The notes beneath the pieces were generated by a model, which was given only the letters and a program-made list of their open reading frames with translations, searched no databases and was not told the origin of the DNA. From Clavulina sp. PMI_390 (lineage: Eukaryota > Basidiomycota > Agaricomycetes > Cantharellales > Hydnaceae), in assembly GCA_015039315.1 (NCBI GenBank), contig WIDE01000156.1, positions 2,032 through 56,485 on the forward strand: a DNA stretch of 54,454 nt, written 5' to 3'. Position numbers and translations under genes: made by a program. Shown here piece by piece: positions 24,887 to 35,502 of this stretch. Every line of letters begins with the position of its first letter. Within the stretch, counting starts at the first letter, position 1.

Positions 24887-25018
24887 GGTCCTTTGAGCGA
24901 CTGAACTAAAATCCCTCTCTTGCATTTCGCTCGTCCGCGATCGTACACAATGAACAGCGCTGACACTCAGCAGCGGCCTCAGCAAGGCGCGTACTACTTT
25001 GATGCCCAGCAGCCTTCG
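24887..25018 (+). repeat. Tandem duplication, copy 1 (132 bp)
   Basis: This segment recurs at 25044-25175 without a difference that I can see, at a period of 157 bp. It includes 63 bp of leader, the ATG (24950) and the first 23 codons of the HMG-box gene. Confidence 0.97.
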
Positions 25019-25066
25019 CTCAGCAAGGCGCGTACTCTCCGTAGGTCCTTTGAGCGACTGAACTAA
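24950..25066 (+). other. Upstream ORF from the duplicated HMG-box 5' end
   Basis: Copy 1 of the duplication carries its own ATG and the same first 23 codons as the HMG-box protein. It then diverges and stops at TAA 25064-25066 after 38 codons. The stop is 40 nt before the ATG of the full-length frame. If the transcript starts upstream of both copies, this is an upstream ORF that translates the same N-terminal peptide. If transcription starts inside the spacer, it is silent. Confidence 0.6.
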
Positions 25067-25175
25067 AATCCCTCTCTTGCATTTCGCTCGTCCGCGATCG
25101 TACACAATGAACAGCGCTGACACTCAGCAGCGGCCTCAGCAAGGCGCGTACTACTTTGATGCCCAGCAGCCTTCG
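25044..25175 (+). repeat. Tandem duplication, copy 2 (132 bp)
   Basis: Second copy of the 132-bp unit. This one continues in frame into the HMG-box gene. Between the copies lie 25 bp whose first 18 (25019-25036) repeat an internal piece of the unit. Confidence 0.97.
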
Positions 25176-27266
25176 TCGGCACCCGCGCAGGCACCTACGT
25201 CCCAGCGGCACGACGACGACCCGTCTCAGCCGCCAGCCACAACACAGCAGTCTCAACCTGGGCAGTCCCAACAGCAGCCTCCTCAGCCTGCAGCCCAACA
25301 GTCATTTTCCACACCCTTTGAGGCGAATGGCCAAGCTGAACAGGCTCCCGCGAGTGGTGACGGGGATGCAGATGACTCGGGTACGTCCCCATCCCCCTCC
25401 ATTCGATCGCGCACTCGTCTCTCTTCTCTCTACTGACGTTGTGGCTACTTCTTCCGAAACGCGTCGCGTCATGCTCCAGATGACCAACTCAGTGTTCAGA
25501 CTCTCAACGCGGATGGCACTCCCAAACGGCCCATGAATGCTTTCCTGCTTTATGCCGTACGCGTTTTTGTTTCATTTCTGTCTGATTAGCGCGTCATGCC
25601 CTGTCTGACTTGTCTCCCCCCCTCCCCCCCCTTCCAAAATCCAGAAAAAGCGTCGACCACAGATTTCGACCAACCACCCTACGATGCGTACAGGTGAAAT
25701 CTCAAAAGTCCTCTCCAAGGAGTGGCAGAACATGCCAAAGAGCGACAAGCAATACTATCAGGACCGAGCCAAAAAGTCTGTTGTTTTCCCTTTCCCTCGT
25801 GCCTGCTCCTCACATCCGATAAGCTTTATGCCTCGCCCATTCTAAACTGACCCACATCCTGCGCCATCCATTCTTTTAGGCTCAAAGACTCGTTCAATCT
25901 GCGCTGGCCCGACTACGTCTACAAGCGAAGGCCCAACAACTCGCGTAAAAAGCGTCGCGGTATCCCCAGTACTGACTCCCCCACTATTGAGGAGGGCGGC
26001 CAACGCGACGGTGACGGCGGCGAGGGTGATGCCTACGGTGAAGGCTCCGGCGGCGACGATGCCACCGCTTCGCCCAACCTCAGTCTCCGTCTTCCCCATG
26101 AGCGCGATGAGGCACGGATGGGAGGTCCAGGCGGGTTACCCGGCTACTCCGCCCAGCCTGCCCCCGCTGATCACCGTGCCAATCCCCTCCCTCCCAACGG
26201 CGCTCCTATGGGTGGCCCGCGCATGCCATATCCTCCAAACGGCCCTCAGGCTGGTGGTTATGGCGGTTACGATGACCAGCCACCATATGGTGCCAATGGA
26301 GGGACACCATACACCACTGGCTACTACCCTCCAATGCCCAACGCTCCGTCCCAGCCTCCACCCCGCAACAACCCTCCCTCCGTCTGGAACCATCAGGGCG
26401 GTCACGACCCGAATCGTTCTCCTTACGACACCCCCCGCTCAGCATCCACCACGACCGGGTACTCCCCTGTCACTGATGGAGACCAGCAATGGGGGGCCGG
26501 GCGACCAAGCGCGGGCCCATCGCCCATCAACACCTCCTGGCAAAACCCGATGCATGGTCAACCCCCAGCTGGACCCTTGTCGGCGACTGCCAGGCCCGGC
26601 GGCCCGCGCTCATCCGCAGACAACTCGCCCATCCAGCCCCCTGGTGATGCTTTCCGCGGACCCCGACCGCCTCCCACCCCTCAAAGCGCTGGTCCTCGTC
26701 CATTTGCCAACCTGAATGCGCCCATGTATGGAGGTCCTGGTGGCCCTGGCCTGCCACGCACAGATTCTCCGACAAGCTATAATGCCGGCTACGGGTATGC
26801 CGGTGGTCCTGCTCCCAACGGGGTAAGTCTTCTGTTCTTGTGATTTCATCCTACGGTCGTCGATTTCTCGGCGATGCTGCGTTCTTTTCCTTCCTTTTTT
26901 TTTGGTCTGCATATCCTCCTCGTTGTCGTTCGATTTTAATTGAGTTAATATGCATCATTATCACTCAACGCCAGGTCTCTTCCACTTCTTATTGAACAGC
27001 AGCCCCCCTCCAACTCTGGATACGGACACTCCCCGATGCTCCCCCCGCTCACTGACCCCCGCGCCCCTCCTCATAATCAGCATCATGGGCATAATCCGTA
27101 TCCGAGTCCACGCGAGCCGAATGGGATTTTAGGTGGAGATGACCGTTCCCGTCTGGGGGTGGCTCCTGGTGCTGGGCGCCAGACGCCAGGCGACCGTCGG
27201 GAAGGAGGGACCGTGTCAAACGGAGGGATGTATGCCCATTACGACCCGGTCAAAGGAGAAGACTAG
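25107..27266 (+). CDS. HMG-box (MATA-HMG-like) transcription factor
   Basis: Sequence-specific HMG-box DNA-binding protein, probably nuclear. The start MNSADTQQRPQQGAYYFDAQ is followed by a Gln/Pro/Ala-rich region. The HMG box is spread over three exons: GTPKRPMNAFLLYA (to about 25558), KKRRPQISTTNPTMRTGEIS with VLSKEWQNMPKSDKQYYQDR (to about 25773), and LKDSFNLRWPDYVYKRRPNN (from about 25880). The spacing and the RPMNAF block match the SOX/MATA class rather than HMGB. A basic cluster, SRKKRRG, follows and is a likely nuclear signal. The rest is a long Gly/Pro/Tyr-rich region of low complexity. An intron near 26824-27000 leads to the last exon, which ends HYDPVKGED, TAG at 27264-27266. Target genes and any mating role cannot be told from this sequence. 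Confidence 0.9.
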
Positions 27267-29273
27267 GTCAAATGCCGTCCGCAATTGTCCTATCATCCTT
27301 GGCCTCGTAGTCGTTCGCATTCTTCCCTTTCATTTTCAGATTTTTCCTTCCTGGTGGGCTCTTGTCTCGCGTTCTCGTTTTTCTTTTCTTCCCCGCGTCA
27401 CCTTTCTCTTCTCACTGTGTCTAACCGCTCAATTATTATTACTACCCAACTCCCCTGCTAAAAAGGACTCGCTCACGAATTCGTGTCTCCTGATAGTGTG
27501 TCCGTGCACACCAGCATCGAACCTTGCTTATTCTCGCGCCTCGATATTCTTCTTTCCTTTTCATCGTACAGGCTGCCGTGTACCTTCATACCATCTTTTC
27601 CTTTTTTTTCCTTCTTTAGTTTATTCGCTTTCGTTTGGATGATTCCCCCCTCCCGCGCTATCAGTACTGTCTTTGTCCTTCCTGTCTATCACCCTTCCTG
27701 GTCTGAATTTCGGTCTGAATTACTACGATCACTGTTGTTTGTGCGCTTCATTCTAGTGGTGCTTCGTCGGACTGGCCTGCTGTATCTTGAAAGGAGCGAG
27801 CGACGCCTAAGCCTCATCTCCCCGCACTGTCCAACATCTGGGCTCACAACTGACCAACTGGGGGCCATGATAACCCGAGGAAACTATTAGCCTAACAGAG
27901 CCGACTGCAACAGGGATACTTCGCTCACATGCTGACCTACTTGCACAACTAACTAGTAGTGTATAGTGGCTGCTACCGGCTTCCTCGAGTCTGGGGCACT
28001 CGGACGACATTCAAAGTCAGTCCCAGTAAGCAGCATCCTAATGCTCGTGGTTGATCTGTCAACTCCACCGCTTTGGTCAAGGCTCATCAACCACCGCTAT
28101 CGCCTTTGCTGTCATGCCAAGCGCTCATCGTCGAGTATAGGCATACGCCATCCCCCCATTGATGATGCAATATTTGGAGGGTGTCGCTGCGAATTTTCAT
28201 TCAACCTGTTAGAAAAAAACACATTCAAGGCTCGTCAAGATGCTCGTTCAAGCATGGGTCCCTCCCCGATCTCATAGGGCCGCTACTGACTTCGCTGGAC
28301 AGCCGTTGATATGAGAGTTCCTTTGGATAGCTAGGAAGCCGTCGTTCGTGCCTTGAAGAAGTCTCGGCGATGTGAATCATCCATCTGAATCGGTTCGGCT
28401 ACCTTGATGTTGAAGGCTTTTTAGATACCGTTTGGATGAAGCTGAATAACGCCACAGTGAATAGTGTCGTGCTCTGCTCGCCTTGTCGAGGATTTGCCGC
28501 CACGAGGGAATTGTTAATATGATCCTCTTACACCGTGTATATGGTTCCTATGAGACAATTTCTCTAATGGAGCTCTCATATGGCGTGGCACCAGCTCACC
28601 GCCAGGATTGGTATAGGAGAGGAGGGGTCACACCGTTCAAGTCCATGTCTGGTGGGATTAGCGAAGCCCCGTTCATATGACGCCCCATCAATACGCTTCT
28701 CATTGTCCAGTGATGCGGGTTTGCGCAAGTCCCTTTGCTTATACTCTCACATACGGCGCCTTTCCCACTGGTACTTGACATTCCGGTTCACGAGCTCCCT
28801 CGATATGACCGCTAAAGCACCAGCCCAGTGCCCGATACACCATTGTTGCCGTGGGGGCGGAAGTTTGCATTGTCTAGAGGGATGGGATATATGGGGTCAA
28901 GTATGGTGTTGGAGAGCAACGCTCTAATTTACACATGGTAGGATGCCCTGACGTGTGCCGCTAGCCATGTAGATCAATAATTGACGTAGAGGATGCGCAT
29001 AGATCGGGGCAAGTTGAGGGAAGGCGAGAGAATAGAGCGGCGGCGAAGATAAACGTGGGGCTGCGAGCGACGTCCTAACATGCTGCCGAGAACGAAACTT
29101 AAACTGCCAATGATCAGGACATGTGCTATCTGTCGGGTTACAAAAATAAGGGATGGGATTATTGATGAGCTTTGTAGGATACATCTAATGCAAGGAAGGC
29201 CACCATCCTGTAGCCAATGAATGTAGATTAGATCGTGTTCTCAGGTGCTGAATTGCAGCCTCACCAAGCAGTA
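27267..29273. other. 3' flank of the HMG-box gene and gene-free interval
   Basis: The first 400 bp or so are strongly pyrimidine-rich (T/C tracts at about 27300-27660), which fits a long 3' UTR rather than protein. From about 27900 to 29270 I see only short frames with no recognisable family. It lies between two genes whose 3' ends face each other. Confidence 0.45.
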
Positions 29274-30496
29274 CTATATTCTCGGACTGAGTTCAATAAG
29301 CTTCTCATAATCAAAACTCTCCGGTCGTTGATGGAAATCCTGGAGCAACTGGAATGCTTTCCCGGATACCTCCTTCCCCTGTCCCTCATCCACGGCGAGG
29401 TAGAACCGTTGCACCGCTAATGCAAGCAACTGGGCTTCCACCTGACTTAACATGTAGTTTCCTGAGCTGGAGCTCGACTCTGCAATCTCTCCTCGAAGGA
29501 GCACAGTATCGTGGGTATTGGCGAAGTTGGAGTAGTGGGTGAGGACCAGGCGGGGCTGGGCGTAAGTGGAACGAAGTTTGTACTCTTGAAGTGGAGTGAG
29601 GATGACAGTGGAGATGTGAGGAGGTGCTCGCGTCGCGGAACCAGAGGCAGGTTCAGATGCGGAGGATGAGGAAGATGTCTTCGATGCCAAAAGAGCGTCA
29701 ACACCCATTGCAGGATCAACAGTGTTTGCCGAAGGCACCTCCGGGGGCTCGTGGAGATCCCACTGGAGGAAGTAGAATTCGGTCGCCTCCTTAGTTTCTC
29801 CCTCGACTCCGCCTTCAACTGGAACGGTGTGCTGAAGTGGAATGATGAAGATGGGATACTTTTTTGCTCGAGCGAGCATAGAGTCGTACTGCGTCCGCGA
29901 CATGGAGGCAGAAAGATAGCCTCGGCCGGTTCCATTCGATCTTGAGCCGTGGTAAACGAGCCAGAGCGAGGAGATCTGGTCAGCGGTATGGGGTGTTGCC
30001 ATGATGCGCGAGACGTTGAAGAAGGAAGAGAGTGGCTGTAACGTCGATAATGCGCAGAATAACGATGAGACTTGAGGAGGAGAGGCGAAAGAAGGTATAT
30101 CAAGCTAACCTTGACTGGCGAGCTATCTTTCCGTTCAGACGACGCCCAGGCGGGAGAGCTGGCGCTGGTGGAACCCGACGCTAAAGCTGCTGGTGCGGGA
30201 GACACATTATCTTTACGTGGGACCCCGAGGGGTTCAACCTTGGGTTTAGGTGAGAGCTCTTTCAGCTGTTCTAGACTCTCCACTCCCTTCCTAGTGTCAA
30301 CAGTTGGTCCCTCGTTTTTCGAGTGTGGAGAAGATTGTGGCACAGGAACTTACTCGTTCATCTTAGCTTTCAGCTTCTCTGCATACTTGGTTTCGAGTGC
30401 GGATTGCTTGGTGCTCGTATACCCAGCATTTAAAATACGTCTAGATGTAGAAAACGCGCGTGCATTGCGCTGGGCAGATCGTAATACCGTGAACAT
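29274..30496 (-). CDS. ATP11: ATP11, mitochondrial F1-ATPase assembly chaperone
   Basis: ATP11 (ATPAF1 in animals) binds free F1 beta subunits in the mitochondrial matrix and prevents their aggregation during ATP synthase assembly. Exon 1 begins MFTVLRSAQRNARAFSTSRR, a basic, Ser-rich mitochondrial presequence, and continues through LETKYAEKLKAKMN. Splicing to the acceptor after ACACTAG (about 30296) restores the frame as EKGVESLEQLKEL. The last exon reads TPHTADQISSLWLVYHGSRS, then KYPIFIIPLQ and FYFLQWDLHEP, all family blocks. RLVLTHYSNFANTHDTVLLR and VEAQLLALAVQRFYL follow near the end. It stops at 29274-29276. A Ser/Ala-rich insert of about 25 residues lies between the central blocks. Confidence 0.9.
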
Positions 30497-30680
30497 GAAC
30501 ACTTGTGGCAGCACTTTTCGTGGGCAGAATTCGCGATCACGTGATGGATGCAATGGCTTGTGTTCGATTCGCTAACGAGGGAGGGACACAGAAAAGTATC
30601 AAAGAGGCGGTTGAAGATATAGATACGGTGCGAAAAAAAGATTAAGTGTATGTGGTGCAGGGTAGGTGGGTGTTCAACAT

Positions 30681-31005
30681 CTATGCCTCAATGTACTTGT
30701 CACGAATATCCTTCCATTGTTTCTGCCAACAGATGAAAGCACAGCATGAGCATAGAGCATACCCAAAATTGTAAATAGTACTGACCCCCTTGTTCCATGA
30801 ATCCCAGAACGAGGTAACGCCAACATCAAAGCCAATGCCGAACGTGAAGGCACCAGCAAATATGGAGGCTACGTAGACGGAGTTCCGCTTCGCGATGGTG
30901 TTGTAGAAAGCGTTAGCGAACTGCATAATAGAGTCATAGAGAAGTCAAATGATGATTCCAATCATGTTGGGAGGGGCAAAAGCTGGTCCAGCAACGTACG
31001 CTCAT
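30681..31005 (-). CDS. QCR9: QCR9, cytochrome bc1 complex subunit 9
   Basis: Small single-helix subunit of respiratory complex III in the inner mitochondrial membrane. The proposed first exon is only ATG AGC (31000-31005). It joins in phase to FANAFYNTIAKRNSVYVASI, then the membrane segment FAGAFTFGIGFDVGVTSFWD and SWNKG. The last exon, after an intron near 30728-30785, gives KQWKDIRDKYIEA and TAG (30681-30683). The RNS.YVA.IFAGAF and FWDSWNKGK blocks are diagnostic. A reading that starts at an ATG at 30926 inside the intron end would also be open, but it ignores clear splice signals. It shares a 100-bp divergent promoter region with the uS11m gene. Confidence 0.92.
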
Positions 31006-31105
31006 CGTATGGGAATGAAGGTTGGAAGATCACGTGCAGTGAAGGGCGTCGAGCCAAACAAACAGCCAAATTCTTCCTGCAACACGGACGTTGGCACTCT
31101 CCGCC
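31006..31105. promoter_or_regulatory. Bidirectional promoter QCR9-uS11m
   Basis: 100 bp separate the start codons of two nuclear genes for mitochondrial proteins that point away from each other. No TATA element is visible. A GATCACGTGCA stretch near 31029 contains a CACGTG E-box (31032-31037), a plausible shared regulatory site. Confidence 0.5.
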
Positions 31106-31687
31106 ATGGCTAGCCTGGCATGTCTGCGTCGTCCAGGGATATCATTCACAAAGTCTCTCCCATCCCCTCTTACCAGAAGACAATTGTCATCTTCCAGCCA
31201 AGCCTGTGCCAGCACCACCCGACTCACTCCTACATCTTCCTTCGTGGCTGGTGATGTACAAGCATCCCAATCCACGCGAAGCAAACACGACCCCTTTGTG
31301 GCGACCCGAAAAATCAATCTCTATGTCAAATCCACGCGAAATAACACGCTCCTCTCCCTTACTACCCTCAATCCCAAAAACGGACTGCAAGGCACACTGC
31401 TAAACGTCTCGGGTGGCCTGGTCGGCTTCAAGAAAGTCCAGCGGTCTGGGTACGAAGCAGGCTATCAGTGTGCCGTAAAAGCGTTCGCCAAGCTCAGCGA
31501 ACTTGCCAAGGAGAGCCCAATTGAAGTCACCATGCTGTTCAACGGATTCGGCCAAGGCAGAGAGGCAGTAACGCGTGCACTGCTGAGCCCAGATGGAGAA
31601 GAGGTCCGCCCGTACTTCAAACGGGTGACAGATCGCACACCTATTCCCATTGGAGGAGTCCGTCCTAAGAAGAAGCGGACACTGTGA
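31106..31687 (+). CDS. MRPS18: Mitochondrial small-subunit ribosomal protein uS11m
   Basis: uS11-family protein of the mitochondrial ribosome; it lines the mRNA exit/platform region of the small subunit. The gene has no intron. The ATG at 31106 lies in a strong context (CGCCATGG). The first 40 residues are rich in Ser, Arg and Leu, a likely presequence. The uS11 core shows NLYVKSTRNNTLLSLTTLNP, then LLNVSGGLVGFKKVQRSGYE and YQCAVKAFAKLSELA. It ends with the conserved basic tail TPIPIGGVRPKKKRTL. TGA is at 31685-31687. Length (193 residues) is normal for fungi. Confidence 0.95.
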   Translation: MASLACLRRPGISFTKSLPSPLTRRQLSSSSQACASTTRLTPTSSFVAGDVQASQSTRSKHDPFVATRKINLYVKSTRNNTLLSLTTLNPKNGLQGTLLNVSGGLVGFKKVQRSGYEAGYQCAVKAFAKLSELAKESPIEVTMLFNGFGQGREAVTRALLSPDGEEVRPYFKRVTDRTPIPIGGVRPKKKRTL

Positions 31688-32938
31688 TTAATTCCTGTGC
31701 CACAACCCATGATGTGACAGAGACGAGTGATGCATATTTATTCGCATATATCACACATATAATATTTCCAACCCCGTCTTATCCAAACTCCCATTCTCGC
31801 GCACCTTAGTGTATCCTCCACTCACCCCCCACTCTACGCTTGATCTTGTCCCTCGCACTACCTCTCCTCTTCTCTCCTTCTTGGCTGTAGCCGTGGGCCA
31901 TCCTAACCCGGTGCATGGAGCGTGGGCAGCTGCTCGAGCACCGCGTCTCCCTCGACCCAGAGTGTCATAGGATTCCAACGATCGACCTTTGACGAGACGA
32001 GGGCTGGAAGTTGACTGTCCTTGGTGGATTGTCGGGTTGGGTAATAGATGGGGGTGTATCGTGAGATTGGTATGGGAAGGGTCTGCGGGGGTCCGGATGG
32101 CAGGTTTACCGGGTCAAGATGACGCCGTCACTTGTGTTGCACTCATGTTCATACGCAACGCCCTCCAGAAATCTAATCCACCTTCATTGACGAGATGACC
32201 ATTCCGTTCCTCCAGAGGACGGAATTTTCAAGGAGCCGTGGCTGAGTGCACGCGCATCTCAAGCTTGTCCAAGTGTGCCCGGCCGATGACTGTCCATTAT
32301 GGCCAGGTTTGCGAATTTTGGGATTTATTGGCAGAGGCAGAGTCTTCAACCCGCTCCTTATGAGATCACTTTCACAAAGGTTTCCGCCTGCCCTCTTGGG
32401 TTGTTCAAAGACGAAGTTGTTTCGAGCGTAGTTCTGTAGTTCCGGGGGCGCCGTGATCTAGTCTGGTCTAGTCAAAGTATCCATATCATTTGTTCCGCTC
32501 CCGATTGTAGGGTTCATACCACTGCACCTCCATACTGATTTGATCTGTCCAGATCGCGGCTAACTCCACCGCTCTCATCATGGTCAGCACCACCAGCATA
32601 GCCAGCAGGGTCTCCAAAACCTTCCACTTCAGATCCGGCGGAAACCCTCATGATCATCTGCATTGCTCGGAGGGGACTGTGTCCAAGCTTCGTATACCTT
32701 CTCCACAGCGAGGAGATGAACAGCGTAACCGGCAACCTTTGCGGAGTTGACCAATTGTGTGCGAGGTAGTGTGGAGTGAGCGAATGTGTGTTCAGCTGCA
32801 ACTATGGGGTATGGGGTTTGAGAACGGTGAAGTTGGCGACAGGATGATATGGAATAGAACCAAAGCAACAAGCATTATGTATGACCCACTACTTCCGCCT
32901 CCTTGCCGTTGTAGTAACGCGAGCAAATACCCAGTTAC
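31688..32938. other. Intergenic, uS11m to NPR2
   Basis: 1.25 kb between two converging genes. Short frames on both strands show no family I recognise. I see no repeat or RNA gene. Confidence 0.45.
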
Positions 32939-35235
32939 TCACTTATAAATAATTCTTACCCGTCCCATTCTATCTGTCCTCCCACCCTCCTGCGCATTTG
33001 TGCCTCCACCTCCACTACCTGCAGCCCCGCTCTGCTTCCTCCACCTGCCCTCCTCTGCCGCCCAATCATATTCTCCTTCCCCTACCTCTATTAACTTTCT
33101 CTCGAGCTCCGCCCAACTCAGCCTAAACATTGTACAGAGCTCGTCCGTGTGCCGGGAGCCATCCAATAAGGGGGGAAGCTGTTCAAGGACAGAATCTGGT
33201 TGAACTGAGATTGTGGTGCCACTTGTTTCAGCACGCTGATGGAATGAAGGCCGGGAAGGGGGCATATGTGGTTGGTTCTGAGACGGAACAACCGATCCGG
33301 ACATCACCGAGATAGAAGACGATGTACGGGATGGGTATGGGAGGGTGTTGAGGTTAGAAGAATTTGAGCCCGATGTGACCGAGAGCATGCTCATGCTTGG
33401 TGCGGTAGGGAGGAATTGGGATGGGGGTGGAGGAGCTCCTGCGCCTGGAATGAGTGAAGAAGAAGATAATGTTGAGCTTGATGGAGGAAGTATCGGCCGA
33501 ATAGGGCTGCTGGTAGTGTTCGTATTTGTGATCCCCATACGCGATGTGGTGCTTGCCGAACGAATTCTATTTTCTCTCCCCATCGTAGCTGTGATGGTTC
33601 CTGTCGGATCGTTCCAAACAGGAGGATTCCCAAGCGCGAAGCCATTCCCGCCCGAATTCCCCATAAACAGTGAGGTCGAGCTGGAGCCAGATACAGAGCT
33701 CGAGAGCCCGTTTTGGCTGAGCGAAGGCCCCATTACCGTGCTCACGCTCCCAACGATCATCTCTCCTCCCGTAGTGGTGGCCCCGGTTGCGCCCCCGCTG
33801 ATTCGCTCGACGACGAGCCTTCGATCGCGGGGGAGTAGCACCGGCCACCGATGTACTCTCCTGAGGAACCCTTTGATCACGCCGAAGGTGACGAAACGCT
33901 GGACATCGATACCGCGCGACTCGATGTCGTGCTCTTCCATCCAGGTGTGGAGGGTTTTACCAGGTTTGAGGTGAGAGTACAGGTACAAAAGGTCGGCAAG
34001 TGGAGGTGGGGTATGTCCTAGATGGGATAAGGTAATGCAGGGTGGTTCAGAACCCGTATCGCGGTGAGCATATCGAACGGGGGAGAAGTAAAGCGAAGGA
34101 TGAATACCTGGCCGAGTGACATACAGCGCACACTCTTCTTGGACACTGATTTCCTCAGCAAGCCATTGAAAGTTGGATTTAAGTGTGTACATATTACTGT
34201 ACTGGAAGATGTCAATCATCATGATGCACTGATAGAATCTTCGGAGTCCAAATGAAGTATATGAGAGGAAGTCTGGTGGAATATTACAACAGAACCCACA
34301 GGAGATGCTCCAAACAGTGTCGGGTTAACTCAGGACTGACATCTGCGAGGTCAGCAATGCGTTGAGTGTGATTCATCCCATTGATATGTGATGTTATCTG
34401 CTCCAAAACAAGCGAGAGTGGTCAGTGCGTTTCGCTGGGCCACCCAGCATAATTTTGTTTGCTCACCTTGGCCATTGCAAGATCCCAATTGGGATCTTTC
34501 CGTTTCTCTAGATTCACTAGAGCGACAGGGACTTGCCAGACCTCTACCTTGGGAGGGTTTGGGTAGAAAGGAAAGATTTGTAGCTCGATCGAGTTGAAGT
34601 CGTCAATCGGAATGGAGGTTTCAGAATATGAATTGAGGTCCTCGAAGAGTTGCTCAAGGATTGGGGGGATCTTGTGAGAGAACTTAGGGTTGGATAGGAG
34701 AGAAGACTCTTGCTTTGATCAAGCTCAGTAATGTAGTTCACTTGCGCAGGGAAATATGGCGATTGCATCGACGTTGCGAACAGCTCACCTCACATGCGAG
34801 CAATACCCTTCCTATCTTTCGGACCATAGGCTCATAACAGGACACATCTGCAACACGGTCGAATACTAGGCAGACGTTGTAGCGAAAAGAGTTTCGATGG
34901 CCTTTGTACCGTGCCCCTTCGAGTTTGACCGGATACCCAAGGATTCGGTGGCTGGGCGTGTTCACGCGCACAAGTGATCCGCAGAGTTGGTCTTTGGGAA
35001 TGACATACTGAGAGACAGAGTCAAACTCAAATAGACCAGGAGTATGGGTGGCGGTCCTTCTCTCCTTGCCATTTGCTCGAAGGGTGGATTGCTCAGGACT
35101 GATGACGGGGACGACAGGAGAGATGATCGAGCCCTCTGGGACTTGATGAACAACTTTTGGACCTTGTTCGTGGTCGAAGATGGCATAGAATACGCAACGT
35201 ATTCTGGGCAGAAAACTTTCGGCGCCTTGTTTCAT
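32939..35235 (-). CDS. NPR2: NPR2 (NPRL2), GATOR1/SEACIT subunit
   Basis: NPR2 forms, with NPR3 and IML1, the GTPase-activating complex that turns TORC1 off when amino acids or nitrogen are short; it acts at the vacuole. The first exon reads PRIRCVFYAIFDHEQGPKVV and, later, GSLVRVNTPSHRILGYPVKL and FRYNVCLVFDRVADVSCYEP, the longin-like N-terminal domain. Further exons give SETSIPIDDFNSIELQIFPF, then PNWDLAMAK and ITSHINGMNHTQRIADLADV. The last exon has DIFQYSNMYTLKSNFQWLAE, CALYVTRPGIHPSL and FGVIKGFLRRVHRWPVLLPR. It ends SRHTDELCTMFRLSWAELER and RVRIIYK. Between RVHRWP and SRHTDELC lies a Ser/Thr/Gly/Pro-rich insert of roughly 190 residues that the human protein (about 380 residues) lacks. 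Confidence 0.93.
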
Positions 35236-35502
35236 GGGCTTTCAGTTCTGACGACGATGCTTGTTAGGCAGAGTTGGGCAGATCTGCCCAAATTGTGCCC
35301 AACAGAAGAACTCACACGCTTGCATTGGTGTTGATTTCAGCCCCTTCGAACAATATTTTGACCCTGGAACCCCGATGGGATCATTTAGCATTTGGAAGCC
35401 TAAACCCGTGCTGTCCTTTCGCTCCCAATGCACCATAGCCGTATGCTATCGAAAACTTTTTATTGGCAAACGGTCAAGTATGACATGCGATTGTTCCCAA
35501 AT

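Noticed and set aside
27283..27890. Long plus-strand frames downstream of the HMG-box gene
   Set aside because: They run through T/C-rich tracts typical of a 3' UTR and give Phe/Ser/Leu-rich sequence with no domain.
33345..33974. 209-codon plus-strand frame
   Set aside because: Antisense to the NPR2 insert and C-terminal region, which have clear homology on the minus strand.
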